Source: Gracilibacillus dipsosauri (GTDB lineage Bacteria; Bacillota; Bacilli; Bacillales; Amphibacillaceae). Taken from it: a stretch of DNA of 64,000 bases. Location of the stretch: positions 1 through 64,000 of the forward strand of contig NZ_QGTD01000005.1 of NCBI RefSeq assembly GCF_003176895.1. Direction: 5' to 3'. Position numbers and translations under genes: made by a program. The notes beneath the pieces were generated by a model, which searched no databases, had not been told where the DNA came from, and saw nothing but the letters and a program-made list of their open reading frames with translations. Shown here one piece after another: positions 1-11,388 of this stretch. Each line of letters begins with the position of its first letter. The stretch's first letter is position 1.

Positions 1-65
1 GATAAGTACCATTTTGAGGGTAGACGCTGGCTTTTTGGGCTTTACCTACTTGATAAGTACCATTT
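1..65. repeat. Short direct repeat at the window edge
   Basis: The 14-base string GATAAGTACCATTT occurs at 1-14 and again at 52-65, a spacing of 51 bases. The sequence left of position 1 is not visible, so the number of copies is unknown. No gene could be supported in 1-165. A possible 33-codon minus-strand frame there has no family resemblance. Confidence 0.4.
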
Positions 66-165
66 CGATTGATCTCTTCCCAAAGCCTGGAATGCCTGCT
101 ACGTTTTCCTCCTCTGCCACACGAGAAAAGAGGCACAAATCTGGCATGAATATACAAAATAAATT

Positions 166-200
166 AGACCCCTGCCACACACTTTGTGTAGCAAGGGTCT
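166..200 (-). terminator. Terminator of the suf operon
   Basis: The arms at 166-180 and 186-200 pair over about 15 bases, with two G-U wobbles in the minus-strand RNA, around a short loop. On the minus strand the hairpin is followed by a U-rich run. It starts 8 bases past the sufB stop and fits the end of sufCDSUB. Confidence 0.7.
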
Positions 201-207
201 TTTCATA

Positions 208-1605
208 TTAACCGATTGAGCCTTCCATTTCAAACTTGATCAAACGGTTCATTTCTACTGCGTATTCCATTGGTAGTTCTTTTGTAAATGGCTCGATAAA
301 GCCCATTACAATCATTTCCGTTGCTTCTTCCTCTGAAAGACCACGACTCATGAGATAGAATAATTGTTCCTCAGAAACCTTAGAAACTTTTGCTTCATGC
401 TCAAGCGAAATGTTTTCATTTAGAATCTCATTATAAGGAATCGTATCAGATGTTGACTTATTATCCATAATTAATGTGTCACACTCAATATTAGAGCGCG
501 CACCTTCCGCTTTACGACCAAAGTGAACCATACCTAAATAGGTTACTTTACCACCTTGTTTAGAAATTGATTTAGATACGATTGTGGAAGAAGTATTTGG
601 TGCTAAGTGATGCATCTTGGCACCAGCATGCTGGTGTTGCCCTTTACCTGCTAATGCAATGGAAAGGGTATTACCACGCGCACCTTCTCCTTTCAAAATA
701 ATCGCAGGGTATTTCATCGTTAATTTGGAACCAATGTTACCATCAATCCATTCCATTGTGGCATTCGCATCACATGTTGCACGTTTTGTTACAAGGTTAT
801 ACACATTGTTTGCCCAGTTTTGAATGGTTGTATAACGGCAATATGCATCCTTTTTAACAAAGATCTCTACAACTGCACTGTGAAGAGAGTTTGTTGTATA
901 AGTTGGTGCTGTACAACCTTCTACATAGTGTACGGAAGCTCCTTCGTCCACAATGATAAGCGTACGTTCGAATTGACCCATATTTTCTGAGTTAATTCGA
1001 AAATATGCTTGGAGTGGTGTATCAGCTTTTACTCCTTTAGGTACATAGATAAAGGAACCACCAGACCATACGGCAGAGTTAAGGGCAGCGAATTTATTAT
1101 CTGACGCTGGAATAACTTTACCGAAGTATTCTTTAAATAAATCTTCATTTTCTTTTAGAGCAGTATCCGTATCTTTAAAGACAATACCTAGCTCTTCTAG
1201 GTCTTCCTTTAAATTGTGATAAACCACTTCAGATTCATATTGTGCAGAAACACCTGCAAGATATTTTTGCTCTGCTTCTGGAATACCTAATTTATCAAAA
1301 GTTTGTTTGATTTCATCAGGTACTTCATCCCAAGAACGTTCAGAACGCTCGGATGGTTTTACGTAATACGTAATTTCATCAAAGTCAAGCTCTGAAAGAT
1401 CACCACCCCATTGTGGCATCGGTTTTTTATAAAATTGTTCTAATGCTTTTAAGCGGAATTCTAGCATCCACTCAGGTTCTTCCTTCATTCGAGAAATCTC
1501 TTCCACGACTTTACGAGTTAAACCTTTTTCTGTACGGAAAATGGAAACATCTCTATCATGGAAACCATATTTATATTCGCCAATTTCAGGTGCTTTTTTC
1601 GCCAT
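208..1605 (-). CDS. sufB: Fe-S cluster scaffold subunit SufB
   Basis: This is the 465-residue SufB subunit of the SufBCD scaffold, which assembles iron-sulfur clusters in the cytosol using the SufC ATPase and sulfur from SufS/SufU. The length and the SufB core are typical: beta-helix region with [11 protein letters not shown], the [10 protein letters not shown] stretch, and a C-terminal [15 protein letters not shown] helix shared with SufD. The ATG follows an AGGAGGT site at good spacing. It is the last gene of sufC-D-S-U-B, the order of the Bacillus subtilis operon. In that system SufB carries cluster ligands and SufD is its paralogue. A hairpin terminator follows. Nothing is missing or broken. 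Confidence 0.97.
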   Translation of the reverse strand: MAKKAPEIGEYKYGFHDRDVSIFRTEKGLTRKVVEEISRMKEEPEWMLEFRLKALEQFYKKPMPQWGGDLSELDFDEITYYVKPSERSERSWDEVPDEIKQTFDKLGIPEAEQKYLAGVSAQYESEVVYHNLKEDLEELGIVFKDTDTALKENEDLFKEYFGKVIPASDNKFAALNSAVWSGGSFIYVPKGVKADTPLQAYFRINSENMGQFERTLIIVDEGASVHYVEGCTAPTYTTNSLHSAVVEIFVKKDAYCRYTTIQNWANNVYNLVTKRATCDANATMEWIDGNIGSKLTMKYPAIILKGEGARGNTLSIALAGKGQHQHAGAKMHHLAPNTSSTIVSKSISKQGGKVTYLGMVHFGRKAEGARSNIECDTLIMDNKSTSDTIPYNEILNENISLEHEAKVSKVSEEQLFYLMSRGLSEEEATEMIVMGFIEPFTKELPMEYAVEMNRLIKFEMEGSIG

Positions 1606-1635
1606 GTTAATACCTCCTATATTGGGATTTCTTGC

Positions 1636-4596
<2,961 letters not shown>

Positions 4597-4613
4597 ACGA
4601 TACCTCCTAATCC

Positions 4614-5399
4614 TTATGCGTTTTGTCCTACTGTTTCATCTTCGATTCCAAGTTCTTTTTTAATCCATTCATATCCTTCTGCTTCAAGTCTTTGTGCTAA
4701 TTCTGGTCCACCTGATTTCACGACACGTCCTTGCATCATAATATGAACATGATCAGGTGTAATGTAATCTAGCAAACGTTGATAGTGTGTAATAATTAAG
4801 CAACCGAAATCGTCACTACGCATTTTGTTAATACCTTTTGCTACAACTTTCAGTGCATCGATATCAAGACCTGAATCAATTTCATCAAGGATTGCAATAG
4901 CTGGTTGGATCATCATTAATTGAAGAATTTCATTTCTTTTCTTCTCTCCACCAGAGAAACCTTCATTTAGGTAACGCTGTGCCATGTTCTTATCCATTTC
5001 TAGATAATCCATAGCAGAATCCATTTCTTTGATGAATTTCATTAAAGAAATTTCATCTCCTTCTTCACGGTGTGCATTAACAGAAGAACGTAAGAAATCA
5101 GATGTGGTCACACCACTAATTTCACTTGGATATTGCATTGCTAAGAATAAACCTGCTTGTGCACGCTCATCTACTTCCATTTCTAATACATCTTCACCAT
5201 CTAATAGGATTTGTCCTTTTGTTACCTCATATTTAGGATGTCCCATTATTGCTGATGCTAAGGTAGATTTACCCGTTCCATTTGGACCCATTACCGCATG
5301 GAACTCCCCACCATTAATCGTTAAATTAACACCTTTTAATATTTCCTGACCTTCAATTTCAACATGAAGATCTTTAATTTCTAAAGTAGATCTAGCCAT
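4614..5399 (-). CDS. sufC: Suf ATPase SufC
   Basis: SufC is the ABC-type ATPase that drives conformational change of the SufBD scaffold. It is cytosolic and not a transporter. Walker A is GPNGTGKST, the signature is FSGGEKKRNEI (the Suf variant of LSGGQ), and Walker B ends in AILDEIDSGLDIDA. The start at 5399 (MARSTLEIK) gives the usual length of 261 residues and sits behind a GGAGG site. An in-frame ATG 21 bases further upstream lacks a ribosome site. It is the first gene of the operon, with the promoter probably between 5400 and 5560. Confidence 0.96.
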   Translation of the reverse strand: MARSTLEIKDLHVEIEGQEILKGVNLTINGGEFHAVMGPNGTGKSTLASAIMGHPKYEVTKGQILLDGEDVLEMEVDERAQAGLFLAMQYPSEISGVTTSDFLRSSVNAHREEGDEISLMKFIKEMDSAMDYLEMDKNMAQRYLNEGFSGGEKKRNEILQLMMIQPAIAILDEIDSGLDIDALKVVAKGINKMRSDDFGCLIITHYQRLLDYITPDHVHIMMQGRVVKSGGPELAQRLEAEGYEWIKKELGIEDETVGQNA

Positions 5400-5461
5400 A
5401 AATAACAACCTCCAAAACATATTTATCTTGATATTAAGTGAAATTTACATCCATTCTCACT

Positions 5462-5476
5462 TTATTCTCATTATAA
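5462..5476 (-). promoter_or_regulatory. Possible PerR/Fur-type operator before suf
   Basis: On the minus strand this reads TTATAATGAGAATAA, which matches 12 of the 14 fixed positions of the PerR consensus (TTATAAT-N-ATTATAA) and fewer of the Fur consensus. A TATAAT-like -10 overlaps it, about 65 bases upstream of the sufC start. Iron or peroxide control of suf would make sense, but a match of this quality is common in AT-rich DNA. Confidence 0.25.
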
Positions 5477-5645
5477 TCTTATACTATTTCGAATCTATAA
5501 TCAACCATTAAAACATCGCTTCGGTTCATATTATATCACAATTACTCATAGATGATCGAACATTCCAAGACAACAATCTTCTCAGAAAAGTCTAAATACT
5601 GATTATAGTGTTGTAACTGTAACCGTAGAGTACTAGTTTTCTTCG

Positions 5646-5685
5646 TAACAAGCAAAAAAACAACAGCCTAAGATCAGCTGTTGTT
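5646..5685 (-). terminator. Terminator of the small gene at 5709-5903
   Basis: AACAACAGC (5659-5667) pairs with GCTGTTGTT (5677-5685) around a 9-base loop. On the minus strand the hairpin runs straight into seven U residues (plus-strand A run ending at 5660). It lies 24 bases past the stop of the small minus-strand frame, which supports that frame being a real gene. Confidence 0.75.
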
Positions 5686-5708
5686 CTATTTATTTCTATT
5701 ATAATGAT

Positions 5709-5903
5709 TTATCTATGGACTTGACGTTCTACATCTTGGACTACTCTTTGGCTTTCCATGTAACTTTTCTCTCTAGCTCTTTCTACGTTCATTCGCTTAG
5801 AAAGTTGTCTACTGTATTGTGCATAGCCAACTCCATGGTTTTGTAGCATAGCTTTTTCCATCTCTGTCGTGTAGTTAAGATGTAACTGTTGGTCATTAAT
5901 AAT
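5709..5903 (-). CDS. Small charged protein, apparent ATT start
   Basis: An open frame of 64 residues with no ATG, GTG or TTG near its beginning. An in-frame stop (5907-5909) lies just before it, and the first usable codon is ATT at 5903 (or ATT at 5900). An AAAGGA site at 5911-5916 sits 7 bases upstream of 5903, ideal spacing. It also has a -35/-10 pair and its own intrinsic terminator. The product is hydrophilic and rich in Arg, Glu, Gln and Met, begins INDQQLHLNYTTEMEKAM, has no membrane segment and looks helical. I do not recognise the family. A start at the internal ATG about 45 bases downstream cannot be excluded. Confidence 0.5.
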   Translation of the reverse strand: MINDQQLHLNYTTEMEKAMLQNHGVGYAQYSRQLSKRMNVERAREKSYMESQRVVQDVERQVHR

Positions 5904-5934
5904 AAATCAATCCTTTCTTTTGATTACAGATAAT

Positions 5935-5963
5935 ATTTTACCATCAACCTCTTTATCATCCAA
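5935..5963 (-). promoter_or_regulatory. Sigma-A type promoter of the small gene
   Basis: The minus strand reads TTGGAT (5958-5963), a 17-base spacer, then TAAAAT (5935-5940). It lies about 32 bases upstream of the proposed ATT start. The spacing is exact, and the -10 matches consensus at 5 of 6 positions. Confidence 0.45.
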
Positions 5964-6066
5964 CTTGACTGACGGCGATTCTGAAGTACTGTGTAACCAT
6001 TAAAGAAGGATATCATTAGATGATTACGGTATTTATCCATTTTTTCTTAAATACTCGTATTTTTTA

Positions 6067-6381
6067 CTAAATACTCCATTTTTGCTTCCAATCTTCTAGC
6101 ACCCCAAACAATTTCGTAACAGACTCAAACGCATATAATCGTGATTCCACCACATCTTCTTTTACTAATAATAGGGATGGAACACTCTCTATTTTATTTT
6201 TTTGCATAAACTCTGGAAAAAAAGAGGCATTCATGCGATGTATCGTCAGATTGATGTCTGCCTCTTCTAATACATGTAACATTTTTTCTGCTAATTGACA
6301 GGTTGCACAAAAAGGAGTATGAACAAAAACAATTGCTGGTTTGTGAAATGGGCGCCAGTTGTCTTTTGTTATTTCTTTCAT
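6067..6381 (-). CDS. Thioredoxin-like protein (YusE type)
   Basis: A 104-residue thioredoxin-fold protein. The active-site-like motif is CATC (about residues 25-28), followed by a conserved-type cis-proline region ESVPSLLLV. There is no signal peptide, so it should act in the cytosol as a thiol-disulfide protein of unknown partner. It has the size and neighbours of Bacillus subtilis YusE, next to a YusF-like Toprim gene and gcvH. The Toprim gene ends 11 bases upstream, so they are probably cotranscribed. Confidence 0.8.
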   Translation of the reverse strand: MKEITKDNWRPFHKPAIVFVHTPFCATCQLAEKMLHVLEEADINLTIHRMNASFFPEFMQKNKIESVPSLLLVKEDVVESRLYAFESVTKLFGVLEDWKQKWSI

Positions 6382-6392
6382 ATTTATCCCCT

Positions 6393-6746
6393 TTATAGCA
6401 AATAGTTCGGATTTATCATGATGTGTGAAGAAATCAATGCTGCCGCGAGCTCAGGTTCCGGGGTTGCCGCAACCTCCCTAAAAGCTTTATCAACATAGAT
6501 ATGCACAGCATGCGGTAGTTCTCTCGATAATTGTTTCCTTAACTTTTTTCCAGCATTATCCTCGTCTACTAGAATATAAACATCGCGATGATCCATATGA
6601 TAAGCTTCAATCAAATTTTCTAGCCGTTCTAATCCAATGGTTCCATTTGTACAAACAATTTCCACTTGATCATCAATCACTTTTTCAATTTTTTCTTTAT
6701 CTGTTCGACCTTCCACGATAATTAGTTTTGTATCTAAATTTAGCAT
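6393..6746 (-). CDS. Toprim domain protein (YusF type)
   Basis: This 117-residue protein is little more than a Toprim domain, the metal-binding fold of primases, topoisomerases and M5-type RNases. The conserved glutamate is in IIVEGRTDKEKIE (residues 9-21), and the acidic DxD-like pair is in VYILVDEDNAGKKLR (about residues 56-70). It resembles RNase M5/YusF-type small Toprim proteins. The RNA or DNA substrate is unknown. It is upstream of and close to the thioredoxin-like gene. Confidence 0.8.
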   Translation of the reverse strand: MLNLDTKLIIVEGRTDKEKIEKVIDDQVEIVCTNGTIGLERLENLIEAYHMDHRDVYILVDEDNAGKKLRKQLSRELPHAVHIYVDKAFREVAATPEPELAAALISSHIMINPNYLL

Positions 6747-6901
6747 TGGCTCACCTACTTCATCAGACTACAAACACCGGAGACAAATTAGTATCTGTCT
6801 CTAAGACATCCCTAATTAGAAGTCTTACTTTATTGTATGGATAATTGGATAAAAGTTATGAGTATTAACATGAAAACGGAACAGATTCTTATACAAATTA
6901 A

Positions 6902-6924
6902 GCATTCGCCTATTATGCGAATGC
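6902..6924 (-). terminator. Probable terminator after gcvH
   Basis: GCATTCGC (6902-6909) pairs with GCGAATGC (6917-6924) around a 7-base loop. The minus-strand RNA continues UUAAUUUG, a weak U tract. It starts 17 bases past the gcvH stop. Confidence 0.55.
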
Positions 6925-6940
6925 CAACTTGTCGTAATGA

Positions 6941-7324
6941 TTACTCTTCATTAATCATATTCTCATAGTCATCTGCAGACATTAAATCATCAAATTCTGC
7001 CTCATCACTAGGTTCCACTACGATCATCCATGCCTTTTCATATGGTGATTCGTTTACTAATTCTGGGCTATCCTCTAAATCTTCATTCACCTCAACGACC
7101 TTACCGCTAACCGGTGCATATAGCTCAGAGACCGTCTTCACAGATTCTGCACTGCCAAATGGCTCGTCTGCTTCTACTTCATCTCCAACCTCAGGTAATT
7201 CGATAAATACAATATCACCAAGTTCTGATTGGGCATGATCTGTAATACCAATTCTTACTTTTCCATCTTCTTTTTTTACCCACTCATGTTCTTCTGAATA
7301 CAATAATGATTCTGGTAAATTCAT
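6941..7324 (-). CDS. gcvH: Glycine cleavage system H protein
   Basis: GcvH (127 residues) is the lipoyl carrier of the glycine cleavage system and, in Bacillus, also the relay for lipoate assembly onto other complexes. The lipoylated lysine is Lys63 in [17 protein letters not shown]. The acidic C-terminus is typical. It stands apart from the gcvT/gcvP genes, as in Bacillus subtilis, where gcvH sits by yusI. Start and ribosome site are normal. Confidence 0.96.
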   Translation of the reverse strand: MNLPESLLYSEEHEWVKKEDGKVRIGITDHAQSELGDIVFIELPEVGDEVEADEPFGSAESVKTVSELYAPVSGKVVEVNEDLEDSPELVNESPYEKAWMIVVEPSDEAEFDDLMSADDYENMINEE

Positions 7325-7351
7325 CTAAAACCCTCCATAAACTAAGACTGG

Positions 7352-7374
7352 TGGGGTTTCGCACGCCCCCACTA
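7352..7374 (-). terminator. Hairpin between yusI-like gene and gcvH
   Basis: GTGGGG and CCCCAC arms at about 7352-7374 enclose a short loop between the two genes. The U tract on the minus strand is poor, so this may be an attenuator or processing hairpin rather than a terminator. Confidence 0.3.
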
Positions 7375-7418
7375 TTAATTAGCTTTTTGTAAATGCTCTC
7401 CTCTATTTAATATAATCG

Positions 7419-7775
7419 TTATTTCCAAGTTTGGTCAAATATTTCCTCTTTAAATCCTACCGTTACTTCTTCGTCACCCACAACTAATGGTCGCTTAATT
7501 AACATACCATCTGAAGCTAAATATTGAATTAATTCTTCCTCACTAGCTTCGTTAATTTTATCCTTTAGACCTAGTTCACGATATTTTTTCCCACTAGTAT
7601 TGAAGAATTTCTTTATCGGAAGATCACTTTTTTGAACAATTGCTCTTAATTCTTCTTCAGATGGTGGATTTTCGACAATATGTATTGGTTCATAATCCAC
7701 ACCATTTTCATCTAGCCATTTTTTTGCATTTCTACAAGTACCGCACTTTGGATACCAAAAAAATTTAATACTCAT
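7419..7775 (-). CDS. ArsC/Spx family protein (YusI type)
   Basis: A 118-residue thioredoxin-fold protein of the ArsC/Spx/MgsR superfamily. CGTC at residues 11-14 is the redox motif, and KRPLVVGD near residues 94-101 is the conserved ArsC-like loop. It lacks the C-terminal features that would prove RNA polymerase binding as in Spx, so I would not call it a regulator. Position upstream of gcvH matches yusI of Bacillus subtilis, whose function is not established. Confidence 0.82.
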   Translation of the reverse strand: MSIKFFWYPKCGTCRNAKKWLDENGVDYEPIHIVENPPSEEELRAIVQKSDLPIKKFFNTSGKKYRELGLKDKINEASEEELIQYLASDGMLIKRPLVVGDEEVTVGFKEEIFDQTWK

Positions 7776-7856
7776 CGATTTTCCTCCATCCTTTGCTAGT
7801 CTAACTTGCTATGCTTATTTTAGCTGATATGAATTAATGGAAGCAAGTAATTCATA

Positions 7857-7885
7857 TTTACAAAACGGAATGATTACGATAAAAT
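7857..7885 (+). promoter_or_regulatory. Promoter of znuCB-zur with embedded Zur box
   Basis: TTTACA (7857-7862), a 17-base spacer and TAAAAT (7880-7885) form a good sigma-A promoter. The spacer is almost filled by ACGGAATGATTACGA (7865-7879), which matches 12 of 14 fixed positions of the Bacillus Zur operator TCGTAAT-N-ATTACGA. A bound repressor would occlude RNA polymerase. Transcription should start near 7892, which rules out the in-frame ATG at 7884 as start of the first gene. Confidence 0.75.
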
Positions 7886-7916
7886 GTTTCTATATATTTC
7901 TTTAAGGAGTTTTTCT

Positions 7917-8669
7917 ATGAATGAAGACATTGTAAACATGCATAGTGTCGATTTTTATTATGGTAGCAGACAAGCATTATCGAATATAGATTTTTCCATT
8001 AAATCCGGTGAGTTTATTGGTTTAGTTGGTCCAAATGGTGGTGGTAAAACTACCTTAATAAAGCTATTACTTGGTCTTGAAAAACCAACTAATGGTTCTA
8101 TTTCTTTATTCGGGCAATCCATCGAAAGATTTAAACAAAAAAACAAAATTGGTTATGTATCACAAAAATCCAATACCTTTAATCGTGGGTTCCCCGCAAC
8201 CGTAGAGGAGGTAGTAGCCATGGGCTTAACCTCAAAAAAAGGATACTTTAGGAGATTTACTAAACAAGATAAGCAGAAGATTAAACAAGCCATTGCTCTT
8301 GTTGGAATGGAGGCGTATAGTCATGATAATATTGGAGATCTCTCAGGAGGACAGCAGCAACGAATTTTTATCGCTCGCGCCTTAGTAAGTGACCCTGAAT
8401 TACTTATCCTTGATGAGCCAACAGTTGGAGTAGATGCGGAGAACGTTGAAAAATTCTTTAATTTACTTCATGAGCTAAACAAGAAAAACATTACATTATT
8501 ACTTGTTACTCATGACATCGGCACAATGACTCATCATGCATCACAGGTTGTATGTCTAAATAAAACGTTGCATTTTCATGGTGATCCTAAAGTATTCCAA
8601 GAAATGACGGATCAAGAGGTTTCTCAATTCTATGGACATCAACTGAATCTCGTGTCACATCAGCACTAA
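7917..8669 (+). CDS. znuC: Zinc ABC transporter ATPase (ZnuC/AdcC)
   Basis: The ATP-binding subunit of a high-affinity metal importer (250 residues from MNEDIVNMH). Walker A is GPNGGGKTT, the signature LSGGQQQR and Walker B LLILDEPTVGVD, followed by the switch His in LLVTHD. ATG 7917 is chosen because AAGGAG lies 8 bases upstream and the promoter -10 covers the earlier ATG. Zinc as substrate follows from the downstream zur gene and the Zur box, not from the ATPase itself. No substrate-binding gene (znuA/adcA) is adjacent. Confidence 0.92.
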   Translation: MNEDIVNMHSVDFYYGSRQALSNIDFSIKSGEFIGLVGPNGGGKTTLIKLLLGLEKPTNGSISLFGQSIERFKQKNKIGYVSQKSNTFNRGFPATVEEVVAMGLTSKKGYFRRFTKQDKQKIKQAIALVGMEAYSHDNIGDLSGGQQQRIFIARALVSDPELLILDEPTVGVDAENVEKFFNLLHELNKKNITLLLVTHDIGTMTHHASQVVCLNKTLHFHGDPKVFQEMTDQEVSQFYGHQLNLVSHQH

Positions 8670-8684
8670 ATCGGAGGAACATTC

Positions 8685-9557
8685 ATGTTAGCAAATTTAT
8701 TAGAATTCGAATTTTTAAGAAATACATTTTTAACTGGTATCATCATTGGTATTATTGCACCATTACTAGGTGCTTTTATTGTGGTAAGAAGACTTTCCTT
8801 AATCGCTGATGCATTATCACATGTCACTCTAGCGGGTATTGCATTTGGATTATTAATGGAAAAAAAGACTGGAATTCTATGGATTACTCCTTTTTATTCT
8901 GGACTAGGCTTCTCCGTTATCGGTGCTATATTAATTGAACGTTTGAGACGTGTTTATACAGCCTTTCAGGAATTGGCAATCCCGATTATATTATCTGGGG
9001 GCGTTGGTTTAAGTGTTATTTTTATTTCCATTGCCAACGGATTTAACACGGATTTATATAACTACTTGTTTGGATCTGTCTCAGCGGTAAGTAGAAACGA
9101 TTTATTTAGTATTATCGTAATAGCTATCATTGTTTGTGCCGTCATTTTTTTGTTTTATAAGGAATTATTTCTTCTTTCTTTTGATGAAGAACACGCAGAA
9201 GTAACTGGGATTCATGCAAAAAGAATTCATTTTATTTTCATTCTACTGACAGCACTTGTCATTGCAGCTTCGATTCGAATTGTTGGAGTGTTACTCGTTT
9301 CTGCCCTAATGACCTTGCCTGTAGCCGCAAGCATAAGAATAGCAAAAGGGTTTAAACAAACGATTATTTATGCGATAATATTTGGAGAGGTAGCAGTAAT
9401 TTTAGGACTTATCAGTGGATATTACCTCGAAATTCCACCAGGGGGAACGATTGTGGTTCTTCTAATTTTCTTATTAATAGCTACTATTATCGGTAAAAAA
9501 ATAACTCAAAGCTTGCTTAATAGAAAGCATCAAAGCCATGGTGAGGTGTTGAAATGA
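8685..9557 (+). CDS. znuB: Zinc ABC transporter permease (ZnuB/AdcB)
   Basis: A 290-residue ABC-3 family membrane permease with about eight hydrophobic segments. The cytoplasmic coupling stretch [18 protein letters not shown] near residues 37-54 is characteristic of the ZnuB/MntB/TroC family. It follows znuC by 15 bases behind a GGAGGA site, and its stop overlaps the zur start (ATGA). Zinc specificity is inferred from the regulator. Manganese permeases have the same fold. Confidence 0.92.
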   Translation: MLANLLEFEFLRNTFLTGIIIGIIAPLLGAFIVVRRLSLIADALSHVTLAGIAFGLLMEKKTGILWITPFYSGLGFSVIGAILIERLRRVYTAFQELAIPIILSGGVGLSVIFISIANGFNTDLYNYLFGSVSAVSRNDLFSIIVIAIIVCAVIFLFYKELFLLSFDEEHAEVTGIHAKRIHFIFILLTALVIAASIRIVGVLLVSALMTLPVAASIRIAKGFKQTIIYAIIFGEVAVILGLISGYYLEIPPGGTIVVLLIFLLIATIIGKKITQSLLNRKHQSHGEVLK

Positions 9558-9961
9558 ATAAACAAGAAGCTTTAGGTTTGTTAAAGGAAAAAGGATATAA
9601 ATATACAGAAAAAAGAGAGCATATGATTGATTTCTTCGTTGTGGAGAATCGTTATAGAACAGCACGAGATCTTCTTGAAAATATGGAACCTAACTACGAG
9701 GGGATTAGTTTTGATACCATCTATCGGAATTTACACTTATTTGATCAGCTTGGTATCTTAGAGTCGACAGAACTGAATGGAGAAAAACATTTTCGACTGA
9801 AGTGTGATCACCATCATCATCATCATTTTATTTGTAAAAACTGTGGAGTAACGAAAGAAATTCATCATTGCCCTATGGAACTAATTGATGAAGAATTAAA
9901 GCAATATATGATAGATGATCACAAATTCGAAATTTATGGCTTTTGCCCTTCCTGCCAGTAA
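9554..9961 (+). CDS. zur: Zinc uptake regulator Zur (Fur family)
   Basis: A 135-residue Fur-family repressor with an N-terminal winged helix and the structural zinc site CxxC...CxxC (ICKNCG and FCPSCQ). The linker has an unusual HHHHHH run (residues 83-88) next to the first CxxC. In the cell it would use zinc as corepressor and bind the operator in front of znuC. The start overlaps znuB by 4 bases. Fur and PerR paralogues share the fold; the assignment to Zur rests on the operon and the operator sequence. Confidence 0.88.
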   Translation: MNKQEALGLLKEKGYKYTEKREHMIDFFVVENRYRTARDLLENMEPNYEGISFDTIYRNLHLFDQLGILESTELNGEKHFRLKCDHHHHHHFICKNCGVTKEIHHCPMELIDEELKQYMIDDHKFEIYGFCPSCQ

Positions 9962-9979
9962 GAGGTAAAATTGATTTTT

Positions 9980-10019
9980 AAACCGTGTAAATCCACCAAG
10001 AGATTTATACGGTTTTTTT
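9980..10019 (+). terminator. Terminator of znuCB-zur
   Basis: Fourteen-base arms (9980-9993 and 10002-10015) pair with a single G-U, followed by a run of seven T residues (10013-10019). It starts 19 bases past the zur stop. Confidence 0.9.
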
Positions 10020-10163
10020 CATCATAAAAAAATCCTTCATTCCCCTCCTCTACTTGCCCACACCTTTTATGTTTTACATTTATTTTACAATAATAAGTTG
10101 TTCTTTACATTTATTCGACATATGTTTGAATGGAAGGACTCAATATACGAGGGGTGTGACAAA

Positions 10164-11312
10164 ATGAAAATCGCCATCTTCACAGACACGTTTCTCCCTG
10201 ATGTAAATGGTGTAGCGAAAACACTAGGTAGATTAACCCGTTATTTGGATAAGACGAATCATTCTTATATTGTTATTTCACCAAAAAGGAGTCGAAAGGA
10301 GCAAGGAACGAAACAAATCTATTTGCAATCAAGCTTTCCTTTCCCACTTTATCCAGACTGTCGTATTTCAGTCCCTAACAAAAATGAAATCAAGGAGCTT
10401 TTACATTCCTTTAATCCTGATATTATCCACGTTGCAACGGCTTTTTCAATTGGTTTATGCGGAATTCGCTATGCCAAAAAATTCGATATTCCTTTAGTAG
10501 GCTCCTATCATACTGACTTTGATCACTATCTTCAATATTATCATCTTCCTCTATTATCCAAACCATTATGGCGTTATATGGAATGGTTCCACCAATCTAT
10601 GGCCCGCATTTTTGTTCCATCAACCTATACGTTCGAACAATTAAATAAACGAAATTTCTCCAACATTCAAGTATGGGAGCGTGGTGTCGATTCTTCGATA
10701 TTTCATCCAAACTATTCGAAGGATCAAATCAGACAAAAATATAATATATCGAAAAAATATATACTCAGCTATGTAGGGCGACTTGCACCAGAAAAAAATA
10801 TGGATACTTTATGCTATCTTATTAATCATATGTCAGCAGAATTCAATGACCAAATCCATTGGATGATTGTGGGAGATGGTCCAGCCAAAGCAAGCCTTGA
10901 GAGTCAAATCGAAAATAATAATGTAACATTCACTGGTTTTCTACCACAAAAAAGAGTAGCGGAAATAGTTGCTTCTAGCGAATGTTTTGTATTTCCTTCT
11001 GAAAGTGAGACCTTCGGAAATGTAGTACTTGAAGCACTTGCATGTGGTACAGCAGTTGTAGGAGCTAATGCAGGTGGTGTGAAAACGATTATTAAGGAAA
11101 GCTTTACAGGGATTCTTTGTGACAAGGGTGATTATTCTATGTACCTTACTGCTATCGCAAGCATCTTAGGTAACGATAGCTGGCGAAAACAATTAGAGGA
11201 AAATGCCGTTCGCTATGCACACAAGCAAAAATGGGAGGATCGCTTTGAAGAGCTATTGGCAGCATATCAAGCCGTTATTTCTCACAAGCAAACGATCACA
11301 TTAGAAGCATAA
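10164..11312 (+). CDS. Family GT4 glycosyltransferase
   Basis: A 382-residue retaining GT-B glycosyltransferase. The N-terminal Rossmann half begins MKIAIFTDTFLPDVNGVAKT and holds SYHTDFDHYL. The C-terminal half carries the nucleotide-sugar motif SESETFGNVVLEALACG with the E-x7-E pair. The ATG at 10164 follows GAGGGGTG at 7-8 bases; an upstream in-frame ATG has no ribosome site. It resembles alpha-mannosyl- or glucosyl-transferases acting on a lipid acceptor, such as diacylglycerol glycosyltransferases. Donor and acceptor cannot be read from sequence. It appears monocistronic. Confidence 0.88.
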   Translation: MKIAIFTDTFLPDVNGVAKTLGRLTRYLDKTNHSYIVISPKRSRKEQGTKQIYLQSSFPFPLYPDCRISVPNKNEIKELLHSFNPDIIHVATAFSIGLCGIRYAKKFDIPLVGSYHTDFDHYLQYYHLPLLSKPLWRYMEWFHQSMARIFVPSTYTFEQLNKRNFSNIQVWERGVDSSIFHPNYSKDQIRQKYNISKKYILSYVGRLAPEKNMDTLCYLINHMSAEFNDQIHWMIVGDGPAKASLESQIENNNVTFTGFLPQKRVAEIVASSECFVFPSESETFGNVVLEALACGTAVVGANAGGVKTIIKESFTGILCDKGDYSMYLTAIASILGNDSWRKQLEENAVRYAHKQKWEDRFEELLAAYQAVISHKQTITLEA

Positions 11313-11358
11313 AAGGTAAGCATCATCAGCAAGTGGCTTAAGATTGCCGCATGGATAA

Positions 11359-11388
11359 GAAGCATGTTTAGGTACCTAAACATGCTTC
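11359..11388. other. Perfect 30-base palindrome between convergent genes
   Basis: GAAGCATGTTTAGGT (11359-11373) is followed directly by its exact reverse complement (11374-11388), with no loop. It overlaps the stop codon of the minus-strand carboxypeptidase gene. It may act as a bidirectional terminator, but neither side has a proper U tract. Confidence 0.6.

Noticed and set aside
14-211. Plus-strand frame of 65 codons at the window start
   Set aside because: It has no ribosome site, runs through the suf terminator hairpin and ends inside sufB. No family resemblance.
7884-7916. Upstream ATG for znuC
   Set aside because: It overlaps the promoter -10 and would precede the transcription start; ATG 7917 has AAGGAG at the right distance.
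9810-9827. CAT trinucleotide run as a possible microsatellite
   Set aside because: It is in frame within zur and encodes a His run beside the zinc-binding cysteines; coding explains it.
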